Source: Nostoc edaphicum CCNP1411 (GTDB lineage Bacteria; Cyanobacteriota; Cyanobacteriia; Cyanobacteriales; Nostocaceae). Taken from it: DNA of 64,000 nt. The notes under the pieces are model-generated. The model worked only from the letters and a program-made list of their open reading frames with translations, ran no database searches and was not told where the DNA came from. Shown here piece by piece: positions 9,015-18,130 of the stretch. A program made the position numbers and the translations under genes. The stretch covers positions 1,674,001 through 1,738,000 of the forward strand of contig NZ_CP054698.1 of NCBI RefSeq assembly GCF_014023275.1, read 5' to 3'. Each line of letters opens with the position of its first letter. Position 1 is the stretch's first letter.

Positions 9015-9725
9015 ATGAAAGATATTTTATCAAAAAATAACATCCATCTAGCAAAAATATTCCTGTGGATACCTGCTTTCCAGGAAAAAGTCAAAAAAAC
9101 TCAGCATAAGTCACCAAAACAACGCTTAAAAATAGCAAGTGAACAGCTAGGAAATAGCACAATAGAAACCAGCCTATCTATAATTAATGATTTAGAGTAT
9201 ATTGCCCATAATCATCCACAGTACCACTGGATAATCATCGACATTCTTACTACTTTTGTACGAAAGAATGCTCCTTATATGCCCCAAAAGGAAGTAACAA
9301 GCAATCTGTCAACAAAAGTTCGTGTAGATATTCAAGCAGCCCTGACTGTTATCGCCAGAAGAAATGCAAATCAAGACCCAGAAAATGAGCAACTTGATTT
9401 GAGCTTCACGGACATGAGAGGAGCAAACTTAAATGGGGCAAATCTAGAACAAACAAATCTCTATCAAGCTAATCTTGCTGGTGCCAATCTTATAAAAGCT
9501 AATCTAGCAGGAGCAATACTTAGTGCAGCTAACCTAGAAGGAGCTAACTTATATCTAGCCAATTTAGAAGGAGCAATCCTCAGTGTAGCCAACCTAAAAA
9601 GAGCTAACCTTTCTGGAGCTAACCTGCATTGTGCAAGTTTATATCTAGCTAGGTTGCATGGGGCAATTCTCAATGATGCCATACTGGATGGGGCAAACCT
9701 TAGAGAAACCCAATTCTCTCAGTAA
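9015..9725 (+). CDS. Pentapeptide-repeat protein, paralogue 1 (no membrane domain)
   Basis: The N-terminal half carries a degenerate copy of the domain shared with three neighbours (EQLGNSTIETS...YHWIIIDILTTFVRKNAP, then VDIQAALTVIARRN). The second half is A(N/D)LXX pentapeptide repeats (GANLNGANLEQTNLYQANL), which fold into a right-handed quadrilateral beta-helix. Unlike its paralogues it lacks the two N-terminal membrane helices and the conserved C-terminal GDRTT..LP..HW tail, so it is a shortened family member. Start choice is uncertain: ATG at 9015 is used, TTG at 8976 is possible, and neither has a strong ribosome site. Function unknown. Confidence 0.8.
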   Translation: MKDILSKNNIHLAKIFLWIPAFQEKVKKTQHKSPKQRLKIASEQLGNSTIETSLSIINDLEYIAHNHPQYHWIIIDILTTFVRKNAPYMPQKEVTSNLSTKVRVDIQAALTVIARRNANQDPENEQLDLSFTDMRGANLNGANLEQTNLYQANLAGANLIKANLAGAILSAANLEGANLYLANLEGAILSVANLKRANLSGANLHCASLYLARLHGAILNDAILDGANLRETQFSQ

Positions 9726-9810
9726 AATACTAATATCATCCCCGCTTGATTAATTTTCCCGACTTCCTACTCCCTACTCCCCATTTCCTATGTACAGCGT
9801 AATTGATAAT

Positions 9811-9870
9811 TCTTGTACCGCAAGCGTTTCATTAATTTGGAATGGGTGGTTTGTTTCTGCCGTAATATAG
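9811..9870. repeat. Degenerate CTAGTAC-family repeat
   Basis: A worn copy of the element seen in full at 32044-32140 and 49860-49970: it keeps GTACCGCAAG, GGAATGGGTGGTTTG and a TTTCTGCCGT right end, but has lost most of the middle. It lies in the 273 bp gap before the next pentapeptide gene. Confidence 0.5.
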
Positions 9871-9998
9871 AAGTATATTCAATATTATTCCTTAGTTCAA
9901 TGAGTATCTTGACACCTATTATAATTTTCTGCTAAATGCTATACTATTTTTCCGCAACATCTAAGTAATAATTCTAGGTTGTAAGGAAAATCTTTACC

Positions 9999-11474
9999 AT
10001 GTCTTCTAAAAAGACAGATGCTCTGTTGAATTGGTTAATAACTATAACAGTTATATTTGGCTTCTCATTGACTGTAATTTTCTTCGTATTGTCAAGTATT
10101 AAAGAATTGTCAATCCAGGAAAAAATTCAGTATAGAAACCAAGCATTAACAACTACTGCAATAGTTTTTCTCGCATCGGCAGCAATGTTTAATACTTATT
10201 ATGCAGCAAGGCGTGCCCAAGCGATGCAGAAAAATGCGATCGCAGCTGAGAAAAACCTGGACATTGGCATTCAAAATGCAAAAATCAATCAAGACAGATT
10301 GATTGCAGAACGCTTTATGGGGGCAATTTCCCAGCTTGGTCATGAAAAGGTCGAAACCCGGACAGGCGCAATTTATGCACTAGAAAGAGTTGCTCAGGAT
10401 TTTCCCAAAGAACACTGGACAATCATGGAAATCCTCACTGCCTTTGTGCGAGAAAATGCACCTATCAAACACCTAAAAGGGGAACAACAAAAACCGGAAT
10501 ATCAAGGGGCAGTGTACTCAAGTCGGCGTAGAGGTGGGTCGCGTCCGACACAGCCGTTAGAGCAAAATCTCCATGAAGAATTGCCAAAAATCCGCACCGA
10601 TATTCAAGCAGCCCTGACTGTTATCGGCAGGCGTAATTTACTCGAAGACCCAAAAGATCAGAAACTTGATTTACGTAGCACCGATATTAGACTAGCAGAC
10701 CTGCTAAAAGCTAACCTGCAACAAGCTGACCTCCGTGGGGCTGACTTGAGTGGTGCTGACCTCCGTGGGGCTGACTTGAGCGAAGCAGACCTGAGTGGCG
10801 CTAAACTCATTAGGTCTATTCTCTATGAAACCAAATTACTAAAAGCTAGCTTATGTGGAGCCAACCTTTGTTGGGCTAACCTCAATCGTACCAACCTCTC
10901 TGGAGCAAACCTGCGTTCAGCTAACCTCTCTGGAGCAAGTCTGCGTGCAGCAAATTTACAGGGAGCGAACCTTTATAAAGCTAACTTGCAACAAGCAACC
11001 TTAAAAGTTGCCAATCTCTCTGGAGCAAAGCTGTTTCTAGCTAATTTGCAAGGAGCAAAATTGGGGAAAGCCAACCTGCAAATGACGGGTTTGATTGGAG
11101 CCAACCTTTCAGGGGCTAACTTGAATGGAGCCAACCTTTCAGGGGCTAACTTGAATGCAGCCAAACTTCACCAAACAGAAGTTTATTTTGCCAACCTCTC
11201 AGAAGCTAGCTTAACGGAAGCTGACCTGCATCAAGCCAACCTCATCGGAGCAAACTTATATAGGGCAACCTTTTATCAAGCTAACTTGACTCAAGCAAAC
11301 TTGATGGGAGCTAACTTTTCAGAAGCTAACCTCAGTGATGTCAAACTGGAAGGGACAATTTTGACAGGGGCTAAAAACTTAGAGTTGCAGCAGATTAGAA
11401 AGGCACTTGGCGATCGCACTACTCGTCTACCTGATTATATCGAAGCGCCGACACATTGGCGGCAGTCTGGTTAA
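9999..11474 (+). CDS. Membrane-anchored pentapeptide-repeat protein, paralogue 2
   Basis: Two N-terminal hydrophobic helices (about residues 10-32 and 48-66) are followed by a short alpha-helical stretch. The family-specific domain comes next (ERFMGAISQLGHEKVETR..IYALERVAQD, HWTIMEILTAFVRENAP) and then KIRTDIQAALTVIGRRN. Some 230 residues of pentapeptide repeats follow, closing with the conserved tail GDRTTRLP..APTHW. The repeat helix would project into the cytoplasm or periplasm from the membrane; topology is not decided. Compared with its neighbours it has about 30 extra residues (around 165-195, containing SRRRGGSRP), which look like a repeat-derived insertion. AAGGAAAA precedes the ATG. 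Binding partner unknown. Confidence 0.88.
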   Translation: MSSKKTDALLNWLITITVIFGFSLTVIFFVLSSIKELSIQEKIQYRNQALTTTAIVFLASAAMFNTYYAARRAQAMQKNAIAAEKNLDIGIQNAKINQDRLIAERFMGAISQLGHEKVETRTGAIYALERVAQDFPKEHWTIMEILTAFVRENAPIKHLKGEQQKPEYQGAVYSSRRRGGSRPTQPLEQNLHEELPKIRTDIQAALTVIGRRNLLEDPKDQKLDLRSTDIRLADLLKANLQQADLRGADLSGADLRGADLSEADLSGAKLIRSILYETKLLKASLCGANLCWANLNRTNLSGANLRSANLSGASLRAANLQGANLYKANLQQATLKVANLSGAKLFLANLQGAKLGKANLQMTGLIGANLSGANLNGANLSGANLNAAKLHQTEVYFANLSEASLTEADLHQANLIGANLYRATFYQANLTQANLMGANFSEANLSDVKLEGTILTGAKNLELQQIRKALGDRTTRLPDYIEAPTHWRQSG

Positions 11475-11586
11475 GTTATCACAGCATCATTCGTTATTTG
11501 GGCGCATTCTACCAGTTTCACTTAGTGCTATAGTTTTTACCAAAAGTCTCCGTAAATATTTGGGAGACGAGGAAGAAACATAATTT

Positions 11587-12573
11587 ATGTCTGATCACAA
11601 GACAGACTCTCTGAGAAATTGGTTAATAGTTCTACCATTTATATTTATTGTTTGCTTATTTATTGTTTTTTTAGCTTTTGTGAATGTTGAAGGTTTATCA
11701 ACAGAGCAAAGGTTAGATTATGGAATTAAAGCTTTAACAACTACTGGAACAATTTTTGTTGGAATTGCTGTATTCATCAATGCATTCTATGCAGCTAAAC
11801 GTGCGGAAGCTATGGATAAAAGTGCTGAGGCTGCAAATAAAAGTGCCGAAGCTGCTTTAAGAAATGCAGAAGCAGCACAAGACAAGCAAATCACAGAACG
11901 CTTTGCGAAGGCGATTGAACAGCTTGGCAATGAAAAGATTGAAACAAGATTGGGGGCAATTTATACTTTAGAACGAATCGCCAAAGATTCCAAAGATGAT
12001 CACTGGACAATTATGGAAGTCCTTACGGCTTTTGTGCGAGTGAATGCGCCTTTGAAAAAAGACGAGGAGCAAGAATCACCAAAAATTCGCACAGATATTC
12101 AAGCAGCCCTTACCGTTATTGGACGCCGCAATACCGAGAATGAGCAGGAAAAACAAAGACTGGATTTAAGTAATATCGATATCAGGGGGGTAGACCTCAT
12201 TAAAGCCAACTTGGAAAGAGCAGACTTCATTTCAAGTAATTTGGAAGGAGCATTGCTCATGCAAGCTAGATTGCAAAATGCAGAATTCTACAACGCTAAC
12301 CTGCGGTCAGTGGCTTTTTTCGAAGCCAACCTGCACAAAGCATACCTTTCTGAAACCAAGCTGCAACAAGCAAACCTTTATAAAGCAAACCTACAAGGGT
12401 CATTTCTTCCAGGAGCAAACCTGCACCTGGCAAACCTTGTTGAAGCCAATTTACAAAAGACAAACCTTTCTGGGGTCAAAAACCTAGAACAACACCAGAT
12501 TGAATTGGCAAAAGGCGATCGCACAACAATCTTACCGGAAAATCTTCAACCACCCGAACATTGGGAAACTTAA
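11587..12573 (+). CDS. Membrane-anchored pentapeptide-repeat protein, paralogue 3
   Basis: It has the same layout as the gene 110 bp upstream: two membrane helices in the first 65 residues, an alanine-rich helix of AEAA/KSAEAA units (about 75-98), and the shared domain ERFAKAIEQLGNEKIETR...DHWTIMEVLTAFVRVNAP. KIRTDIQAALTVIGRRN follows, then about 100 residues of pentapeptide repeats and the tail GDRTTILPENLQPPEHW. The repeat block is under half as long as in paralogue 2, so copy number varies between paralogues. GAGGAAG precedes the ATG. It may be co-transcribed with the upstream gene, but a two-hairpin element follows it. Confidence 0.88.
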   Translation: MSDHKTDSLRNWLIVLPFIFIVCLFIVFLAFVNVEGLSTEQRLDYGIKALTTTGTIFVGIAVFINAFYAAKRAEAMDKSAEAANKSAEAALRNAEAAQDKQITERFAKAIEQLGNEKIETRLGAIYTLERIAKDSKDDHWTIMEVLTAFVRVNAPLKKDEEQESPKIRTDIQAALTVIGRRNTENEQEKQRLDLSNIDIRGVDLIKANLERADFISSNLEGALLMQARLQNAEFYNANLRSVAFFEANLHKAYLSETKLQQANLYKANLQGSFLPGANLHLANLVEANLQKTNLSGVKNLEQHQIELAKGDRTTILPENLQPPEHWET

Positions 12574-12619
12574 GTTTGACTTTCTGAGGCTCGACGCGAG
12601 TCTTTTAAAAGATAAAGTT

Positions 12620-12754
12620 ACGCCGTGTGCGACTTTCTCTCAGACCTAACCCCCAACCCCTTCCCTACAAGGGAAGGGGAGCAAGAATCAAAGCCTCTCT
12701 CCGTTTCGGGGAGAGGTTTGGAGAGGGGTTTTAAGAATAAGTCGCACATCGCGT
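12620..12754. mobile_element. Two-hairpin MITE-like element, copy d
   Basis: A 135 bp element with 16 bp ends ACGCCGTGTGCGACTT (12620-12635) and the inverse of ACGCGATGTGCGACTT (12739-12754), two mismatches. It is flanked by AAAGTT on both sides (12614-12619 and 12755-12760), an apparent 6 bp target duplication. The core CCTAACCCCCAACCCC... with two hairpins matches copies e and f. It lies between pentapeptide paralogue 3 and the XRE/kinase operon and takes up nearly half of that gap. Confidence 0.8.
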
Positions 12755-12874
12755 AAAGTTGCTTAGAGTGACAGCAAAACCCAACTTACTGGTATAACCT
12801 TAGAAATATTCCCTAAGCAGGAGACAAATAATAAGACAGGTGTCCTATCCTCAATGATCCTATAAAAAAGGGAG

Positions 12875-13114
12875 ATGCCTGTAACAAAGCGGTTAGAAAT
12901 TTTAGATTTAATTCGGGAACTTCAGCAGCAACTTAACCTCTCTCAGAAACAGTTTGCTGCTAAAGTAGGAGTTTCCTTCAAAACAGTCAACCGTTGGGAG
13001 AATGAGTATACAGTCCCTTCACGTATAGCGCTAAAACTAATAGAAGAAATGTTACGGAAAATGGGTGAACCCGGCAAAAGCTTGCTAAGTCAATATTTCC
13101 CAGAAGCAGAGTAG
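12875..13114 (+). CDS. Small XRE-family HTH regulator
   Basis: A 79-residue protein made of one Cro/C1-type helix-turn-helix: LSQKQFAAKVGVSFKTVNRWENEYTVPS is the recognisable core (residues about 23-50). Such proteins bind DNA as dimers. It is 4 bp upstream of a large sensor kinase gene and clearly in the same operon, so it may be controlled by, or control, the phosphorelay that follows. The purine-rich GGGAG directly abuts the ATG, which is closer than normal for a ribosome site, so translation efficiency or the precise start is uncertain. Confidence 0.82.
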   Translation: MPVTKRLEILDLIRELQQQLNLSQKQFAAKVGVSFKTVNRWENEYTVPSRIALKLIEEMLRKMGEPGKSLLSQYFPEAE

Positions 13115-13118
13115 GGTT

Positions 13119-15524
13119 ATGAGTCGTAAGGCAAAGGTATCTAAACCCCAAAACCTCTTTGCTGGCGGTAGAGACAAGGGCACATTCATCCGAGAGCAAC
13201 TGTTGCACTATAGTGTTGCTTTCCTATCCGTTGCCTTAGCACTGTGGGCAACTCTGTTACTCAATCCATATCTCACTCCAACACCTGCGGCACTATTTTT
13301 TGCTGCGGTGATGGTGAGTGCCTGGTACGGTGGATTAGGGCCAGGGTTACTTGCAACCGTTTTGTCTACTTTGGCAATCAATTACTTCTTTTTTAAGCCA
13401 CTTTATCCGCAGAACATTACCAATCTGAATATTGTAATCCCGCTAGTTGTGTTCATGCTAACAGCAGGGTTAATCAGTTGGCTCAACGAATCACGCCGCA
13501 CAGCCCAACGGCAAGCTGAGGCAAATCTGAAGTTACTACACGAAAGCCAGGTACGGTTTGGTCGCTTAACAGAGTCCAATGAAGAAGCACTGCGACAACG
13601 AGAAACAGAACTTCGCCTAATTACAGATACGCTACCAGTTCTGATTTCCTTTGTAGATTCAGAACAACGCTACCGCTTCAATAACCTAGCTTATGAAGAG
13701 TGGTTTGGGCATCCGGCAGCAGAAGTTTATGGGAAGACACTTTGGGAAGTTTTGGGTGAATCCGCTTATAAAGTGCTTCGTCCTTATGTGGAACAAGTAC
13801 TAGCAGGAGAGCAGGTCACTTTTGAAAGTCAAATTCCTTATAAAGATGGTGGTACACGCTACATTAATGCTATTTACGTTCCCCAGTTTAATCAACAGGG
13901 AACTGTTGAAGGGTATGCAGCGTTGATTACTGACATCAGCGAACAGCAAGCTGCGCTCCGCGAACGCAAACGGGCAGAAGCAGCGTTGCGCGAAAGTGAA
14001 GCCCGTTTTCGCCAAATGGCAGATACCGCCCCCGTACTGGTATGGATGTCCGCCACTGACACATTCTGTAACTACTTTAATAAACCCTGGCTAGATTTTA
14101 CCGGGCGAACTCTAGAGCAAGAAATGGGCAATGGATGGACTGAAGGTGTTCATCCCGATGATTTTCGGCGTTGCTTAGACACATACACCAATGCTTTTCA
14201 TGCCCGACAAAAATTTACAATGGAATATCGCCTTAGACGTTTTGATGGCGAATACCGTTGGGTTTTTGATACTGGTGTACCTCGATTCGCACCAACAGGG
14301 GAGTTTCTCGGCTATATCGGCTCTTGTGTTGATATCCACGATCGCAACTTGGCAGAAAAAGCGCTACGTGACAGTGAGGAGCGATATCGAATTTTAACGG
14401 AAGTGTCGCCGCAGGCTATTTGGATGGGCAATAGCGATGGTGGTATTACCTATTGCAATCAATACTGGTTAGATTTCACCGGATTGACAATGCAGCAGAC
14501 CACTGGTTATGGCTGGATTTGTGCCATTCACCCCGATGACCGCGTAGGCGTAGCCCGCCACTGGCATCGCGTCTTTAAAACTTCGATGGAGGCTGTTGCT
14601 AATGCTACAAACTACGAAGTAGAAATTCGCTTTCGTCGAGTTTCTGATGGTAGCTATCGTTGGCATATTGTCCGGGGTTTGCCATTTCGAGATGCAGCGG
14701 GACAGATTATCAAGTGGGTGGGCATTGCCAGCGATATTCACGATCGCAAAGTTGCCGAAGCCGCCCTGCAACAACTCAACGAAATGCTGGAGCAACGGAT
14801 TCAAGAGCGTACTGTCCAACTCGAAGCTGCTAACAAGGAACTCGAATCTTTCTCCTATTCAGTCTCTCACGACTTGCGAGCACCGCTGCGCCACATTGGC
14901 GGATTTATCGAATTGCTTCAGAAGCGGCATAGCTCAACAAGCTTAGATCAAACGAGTCAGCGCTATTTGAAAATAATTTCAGAAACGGCAAAACAGGCAG
15001 GAATATTGATCGATGAGTTGCTGACATTTTCTCGGATGGGGCGCACCGAAATGCGCTACATCAACCTGAATATGGAGGAATTAGTACAAGAGGTAAAACG
15101 CGATTTGATCGCAGAAACCCCAGGACGGATAATCCGTTGGCACATCAAGTCATTGTCAGAAGTGCAGGGCGACCCCTCCATGCTACGGCTCGTGCTTCGC
15201 AACCTGATAGGCAATGCCGTAAAATATACCCAGACTCGAAACCCAGCAGAAATCACTGTTGGAAGTATTGACAATGAAAACGAAGTTGTCTTTTTTGTAC
15301 AAGATAACGGCGTTGGCTTTAATATGCAATATGTTCACAAGCTATTCGGAGTATTTCAACGCCTGCATAGCGACCCACAATTTGAAGGAACAGGTGTTGG
15401 TTTGGCAAACGTGCAACGCATTATTCATAGGCATAATGGTCGAGTCTGGGCAGAGGCTGTAGTTGACAGTGGAGCCACCTTTTATTTCTCGCTGCCTAAA
15501 TTGTTGAGAAAGGAGGGTGAATGA
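13119..15524 (+). CDS. Membrane sensor histidine kinase: DUF4118 + three PAS + HisKA/HATPase
   Basis: Residues about 28-120 form four membrane helices of the DUF4118 (KdpD-like) sensor. Three PAS/PAC domains follow (starts near 163, 288 and 412, the last two of PAS_3 type with MEYRLRRFDGEYRWV and EIRFRRVSDGSYRWH). A coiled linker (QQLNEMLEQRIQERTVQLEAANKELE) leads to the H-box SYSVSHDLRAPLRH with His584. N-box LRNLIGNAVKYTQ and G-boxes DNGVGFN and GTGVGLANV are intact. The kinase half is of the phytochrome/Rcp type. Its stop overlaps the start of a response regulator gene (ATGA), so the two are almost certainly partners. Confidence 0.93.
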   Translation: MSRKAKVSKPQNLFAGGRDKGTFIREQLLHYSVAFLSVALALWATLLLNPYLTPTPAALFFAAVMVSAWYGGLGPGLLATVLSTLAINYFFFKPLYPQNITNLNIVIPLVVFMLTAGLISWLNESRRTAQRQAEANLKLLHESQVRFGRLTESNEEALRQRETELRLITDTLPVLISFVDSEQRYRFNNLAYEEWFGHPAAEVYGKTLWEVLGESAYKVLRPYVEQVLAGEQVTFESQIPYKDGGTRYINAIYVPQFNQQGTVEGYAALITDISEQQAALRERKRAEAALRESEARFRQMADTAPVLVWMSATDTFCNYFNKPWLDFTGRTLEQEMGNGWTEGVHPDDFRRCLDTYTNAFHARQKFTMEYRLRRFDGEYRWVFDTGVPRFAPTGEFLGYIGSCVDIHDRNLAEKALRDSEERYRILTEVSPQAIWMGNSDGGITYCNQYWLDFTGLTMQQTTGYGWICAIHPDDRVGVARHWHRVFKTSMEAVANATNYEVEIRFRRVSDGSYRWHIVRGLPFRDAAGQIIKWVGIASDIHDRKVAEAALQQLNEMLEQRIQERTVQLEAANKELESFSYSVSHDLRAPLRHIGGFIELLQKRHSSTSLDQTSQRYLKIISETAKQAGILIDELLTFSRMGRTEMRYINLNMEELVQEVKRDLIAETPGRIIRWHIKSLSEVQGDPSMLRLVLRNLIGNAVKYTQTRNPAEITVGSIDNENEVVFFVQDNGVGFNMQYVHKLFGVFQRLHSDPQFEGTGVGLANVQRIIHRHNGRVWAEAVVDSGATFYFSLPKLLRKEGE

Positions 15525-15997
15525 AAGAACTCAAGCGAATTTTGCTAATTGAGGACAGTGCTAACGACGCAGAATTAATACTAGCGGCCTTGTCAGAAAA
15601 CCATCTCGCTAACGAAGTAGTGGTGGTACGTGATGGAGAGGAAGCACTGGATTATCTTTATCGCCGGGGGTTGTTTCGGTTGCGAATGGAAGGGTATCCT
15701 GTTGTTGTGCTGCTCGATTTGAAATTACCTAAAATCGATGGATTAGAAGTATTGGCACAACTCAAATCTGACCCAGTAATGCGAGTTATTCCAGTTGTGG
15801 TACTGACCTCTTCTCGTGAGGAGCCAGACCTAGTTCGATGCTACGAATTAGGGGTCAATGCTTATGTTGTCAAGCCAGTTGATTATCACGATTTTGTCGA
15901 TTCTATTAAGGGTGTGGGATTGTTTTGGGCAGTGATTAATCAGCCTCCCGTTGGTGCTTTACCTCCAGCGCCTCATCCTCAACAGGAGAGCAACTGA
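15521..15997 (+). CDS. Rcp1-like single-domain response regulator
   Basis: A 158-residue CheY-fold receiver without an output domain. The acidic pocket (IEDSANDAE), phospho-acceptor Asp66 in LLDLKLPKIDG, Thr/Ser in VVLTSS and Lys in VVKPVD are all present. The insert YLYRRGLF and extended C-terminus are typical of Rcp regulators that serve phytochrome-type kinases. The start overlaps the upstream kinase stop (ATGA) and has a strong AGGAGG. The stop overlaps the next start (TGATG). It should accept phosphate from the upstream kinase and perhaps pass it on to the hybrid kinase. Confidence 0.93.
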   Translation: MKELKRILLIEDSANDAELILAALSENHLANEVVVVRDGEEALDYLYRRGLFRLRMEGYPVVVLLDLKLPKIDGLEVLAQLKSDPVMRVIPVVVLTSSREEPDLVRCYELGVNAYVVKPVDYHDFVDSIKGVGLFWAVINQPPVGALPPAPHPQQESN

Positions 15998-18027
15998 TGA
16001 ATGTCCTGCGTTTCCTCCTTTTGGAAGACAGCCTGTTAGATGCGGAGCTTGCCCAAGCGATATTAACTGAAGGAGGAATTAATTGCGAACTGATCCGAGT
16101 CGAAACCGGTGCTGACTTCGTAGCGGCTTTGGAAACAGAGGGTTTCGATTTAATTCTTGCTGATTATGCCCTGCCATCTTTTGATGGAATTTCTGCCTTG
16201 GAAATTGCCCGAAATCGCTGTTCAGAGATTCCTTTTATCTTTGTTTCTGCCGTGCTAGGTGAAGAATTAGCGATCGAAGCTTTGAAAAACGGTGCAACTG
16301 ATTATGTGTTGAAGCAAAGACTAGGGCGGTTAGTTCCCTCGGTGCAACGGGCATTGCGGGAAGCTAAAGAGCGGCGTGAGCGCAAGCAAGTAGAGGAGTC
16401 TTTACAGAAGAGTGAAGCCAGGTATCGCCGAATTGTTGATACCTCTTATGAGGGAATCTGGATGATTGATTCTCAAACCCAAACAGAGTATGTGAATCAG
16501 CGGTTGTCTCAGATGTTGGGTTATGCGGCAGAAGAAATGCTTGGTCGTTCCATATTTGATTTTATGGATCAGGCTGATGATATAGCAGTCGAAGAGAAAT
16601 TGGAGTGGCTCAAGGGAGAGGGGAGGGATCTTAAAGAAGGTCGATTGCGCTGCAAGGATGGTTCGTACATCTGGACACTGATTTCTGCGAGAGCGATTTT
16701 GAATAAACAAAGTGAGTTCTTAGGTGCGATCGCTATGCTAACTGATATCACCGATCGCAAACGCACTGAATCAGAACGCGATCGCCTTTTGCAACTTGAG
16801 CAAATAGCCAGGGCGGAAGCAGAGGCCGCTAACCGAATAAAAGATGAGTTTCTGGCGGTGCTTTCCCATGAGTTGCGATCGCCCCTGAATCCGATTCTCG
16901 GTTGGGCAAAACTGTTGCAAATGCGAAAATTTGATGAGATATTGCTCCAGAAAGGACTGGAAACTATTGAGCGCAATGCCAAGTTACAAGCTCAACTAAT
17001 TGAAGACTTGCTGGATGTTTCTCGCATCCTCCAAGGCAAACTCAACCTCAATATGATCCCAGTCGATCTGGTATCCACCATTGAAGCCGCAATGGAAACG
17101 GTGCGTTTGGCAGCAGAGGCTAAAACTATTCAAATTGAGACAATGCTTGATCCAACTGTGGGGAAAGTTTTGGGTGACTCAGCCCGCTTACAGCAAGTTT
17201 TCTGGAATCTTTTATCAAATGCCGTTAAGTTTACTGGGACTGGGGGAAAAGTAAATGTGCGATTGGAGTGCATCGACGCTCAAGCGCAAATTACTGTGAG
17301 CGATACAGGGAAGGGGATTCACCCTGACTTTCTACCTCATGTGTTTGACTATTTCTGTCAGGGTGATAGTACAACAACTAGAAAGTTTGGTGGGTTAGGG
17401 TTAGGTTTAGCGATCGCTCGTCACTTGATTGAGATGCATGGTGGAACGATTTGGGTTGAAAGTCTTGGCGAGGATCAGGGAGCAAGCTTCACAGTTAGAT
17501 TCCCACTGTTCAAGGACAGTGCAACAGTTAAGGATGACACGAATACTGATTCCTCAACTGCCGTTTTTACCTCTTCTCCTCTCATGGGAATACAAGTCCT
17601 GATTGTGGATGACAATGCAGACACCCGCGACTTTTTCAGCTTTGTCCTGGAACAGTTTGGCGCGATCGTCACCGCAGTCGCATCGGGATATGAAGCATTA
17701 CAAGCGCTAACACAATCCAAGCCAGATATCTTACTCAGCGATATTGGGATGCCAGAGATGAACGGCTATATGTTGATGGAACAGGTGCGGACTCAAGAAG
17801 CAGCAGTAGGGAGAAAACAGATTCCTGCGATCGCTCTGACTGCTTACGCAGGTGAAATCAATCAGCAGAAAGCACTAAAAGCCGGGTTTCAACAGCACAT
17901 TGTTAAACCTGTAGCCCCAGAGGAATTGCTTGTAGCGATTTCCAATTTAGTCAGATGTGCTGAGAAAAGTGAATTAATTGACACTCCCCGCGATAAATCG
18001 ACGGGGATTCTTGAATCTAAGACATAA
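15997..18027 (+). CDS. Hybrid histidine kinase: REC-PAS-HisKA-HATPase-REC
   Basis: The order is a receiver at the N-terminus (Asp56 in LILADYALPSFDG), PAS at about 140-255, an H-box with His291 (AVLSHELRSPLNPILGW), N-box QVFWNLLSNAVKFTG and G-boxes SDTGKGI and GGLGLGLAIARHL. A second receiver at about 530-650 has Asp582 (ILLSDIGMPEMNG). The protein is soluble. It is the third signalling gene in the operon (TGATG overlap). The last 16 or so codons (after EKSELI) lie in the right end of an IS200/IS605-type element, so the natural C-terminus has been replaced by transposon sequence; the receiver itself is complete. Confidence 0.92.
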   Translation: MNVLRFLLLEDSLLDAELAQAILTEGGINCELIRVETGADFVAALETEGFDLILADYALPSFDGISALEIARNRCSEIPFIFVSAVLGEELAIEALKNGATDYVLKQRLGRLVPSVQRALREAKERRERKQVEESLQKSEARYRRIVDTSYEGIWMIDSQTQTEYVNQRLSQMLGYAAEEMLGRSIFDFMDQADDIAVEEKLEWLKGEGRDLKEGRLRCKDGSYIWTLISARAILNKQSEFLGAIAMLTDITDRKRTESERDRLLQLEQIARAEAEAANRIKDEFLAVLSHELRSPLNPILGWAKLLQMRKFDEILLQKGLETIERNAKLQAQLIEDLLDVSRILQGKLNLNMIPVDLVSTIEAAMETVRLAAEAKTIQIETMLDPTVGKVLGDSARLQQVFWNLLSNAVKFTGTGGKVNVRLECIDAQAQITVSDTGKGIHPDFLPHVFDYFCQGDSTTTRKFGGLGLGLAIARHLIEMHGGTIWVESLGEDQGASFTVRFPLFKDSATVKDDTNTDSSTAVFTSSPLMGIQVLIVDDNADTRDFFSFVLEQFGAIVTAVASGYEALQALTQSKPDILLSDIGMPEMNGYMLMEQVRTQEAAVGRKQIPAIALTAYAGEINQQKALKAGFQQHIVKPVAPEELLVAISNLVRCAEKSELIDTPRDKSTGILESKT

Positions 18028-18130
18028 CTTGCTCTTGCAGGTTTTCACCAACAAGAGTAGAGGTTTCATCTCCCCAAGCGTTGCCTACGTCTAGCGCAGA
18101 GGTTCCGATATGCCCTACCGTACCCAATCC
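17958..18130 (-). ncRNA. Possible TnpB omega/reRNA with guide at the IS right end
   Basis: In IS200/IS605 elements the TnpB guide RNA spans the 3' end of tnpB and the right end, and its guide is the DNA just outside the element. Here the minus strand has a CCCCG..CGGGG hairpin at about 17983-18010 ending GGGGAGTGTCAA. The next 20 nt outside (TTAATTCACTTTTCTCAGCA) would be the guide and belong to the kinase gene. Extents are approximate and inferred from the family; no promoter or processing site was seen. Confidence 0.35.

Noticed and set aside
9464..9682. Minus-strand open frames in the pentapeptide genes
   Set aside because: They mirror the periodic plus-strand repeats (leucine/alanine-rich shadow frames), also at 10973-11164 and 20579-20905, and have no independent start signals.
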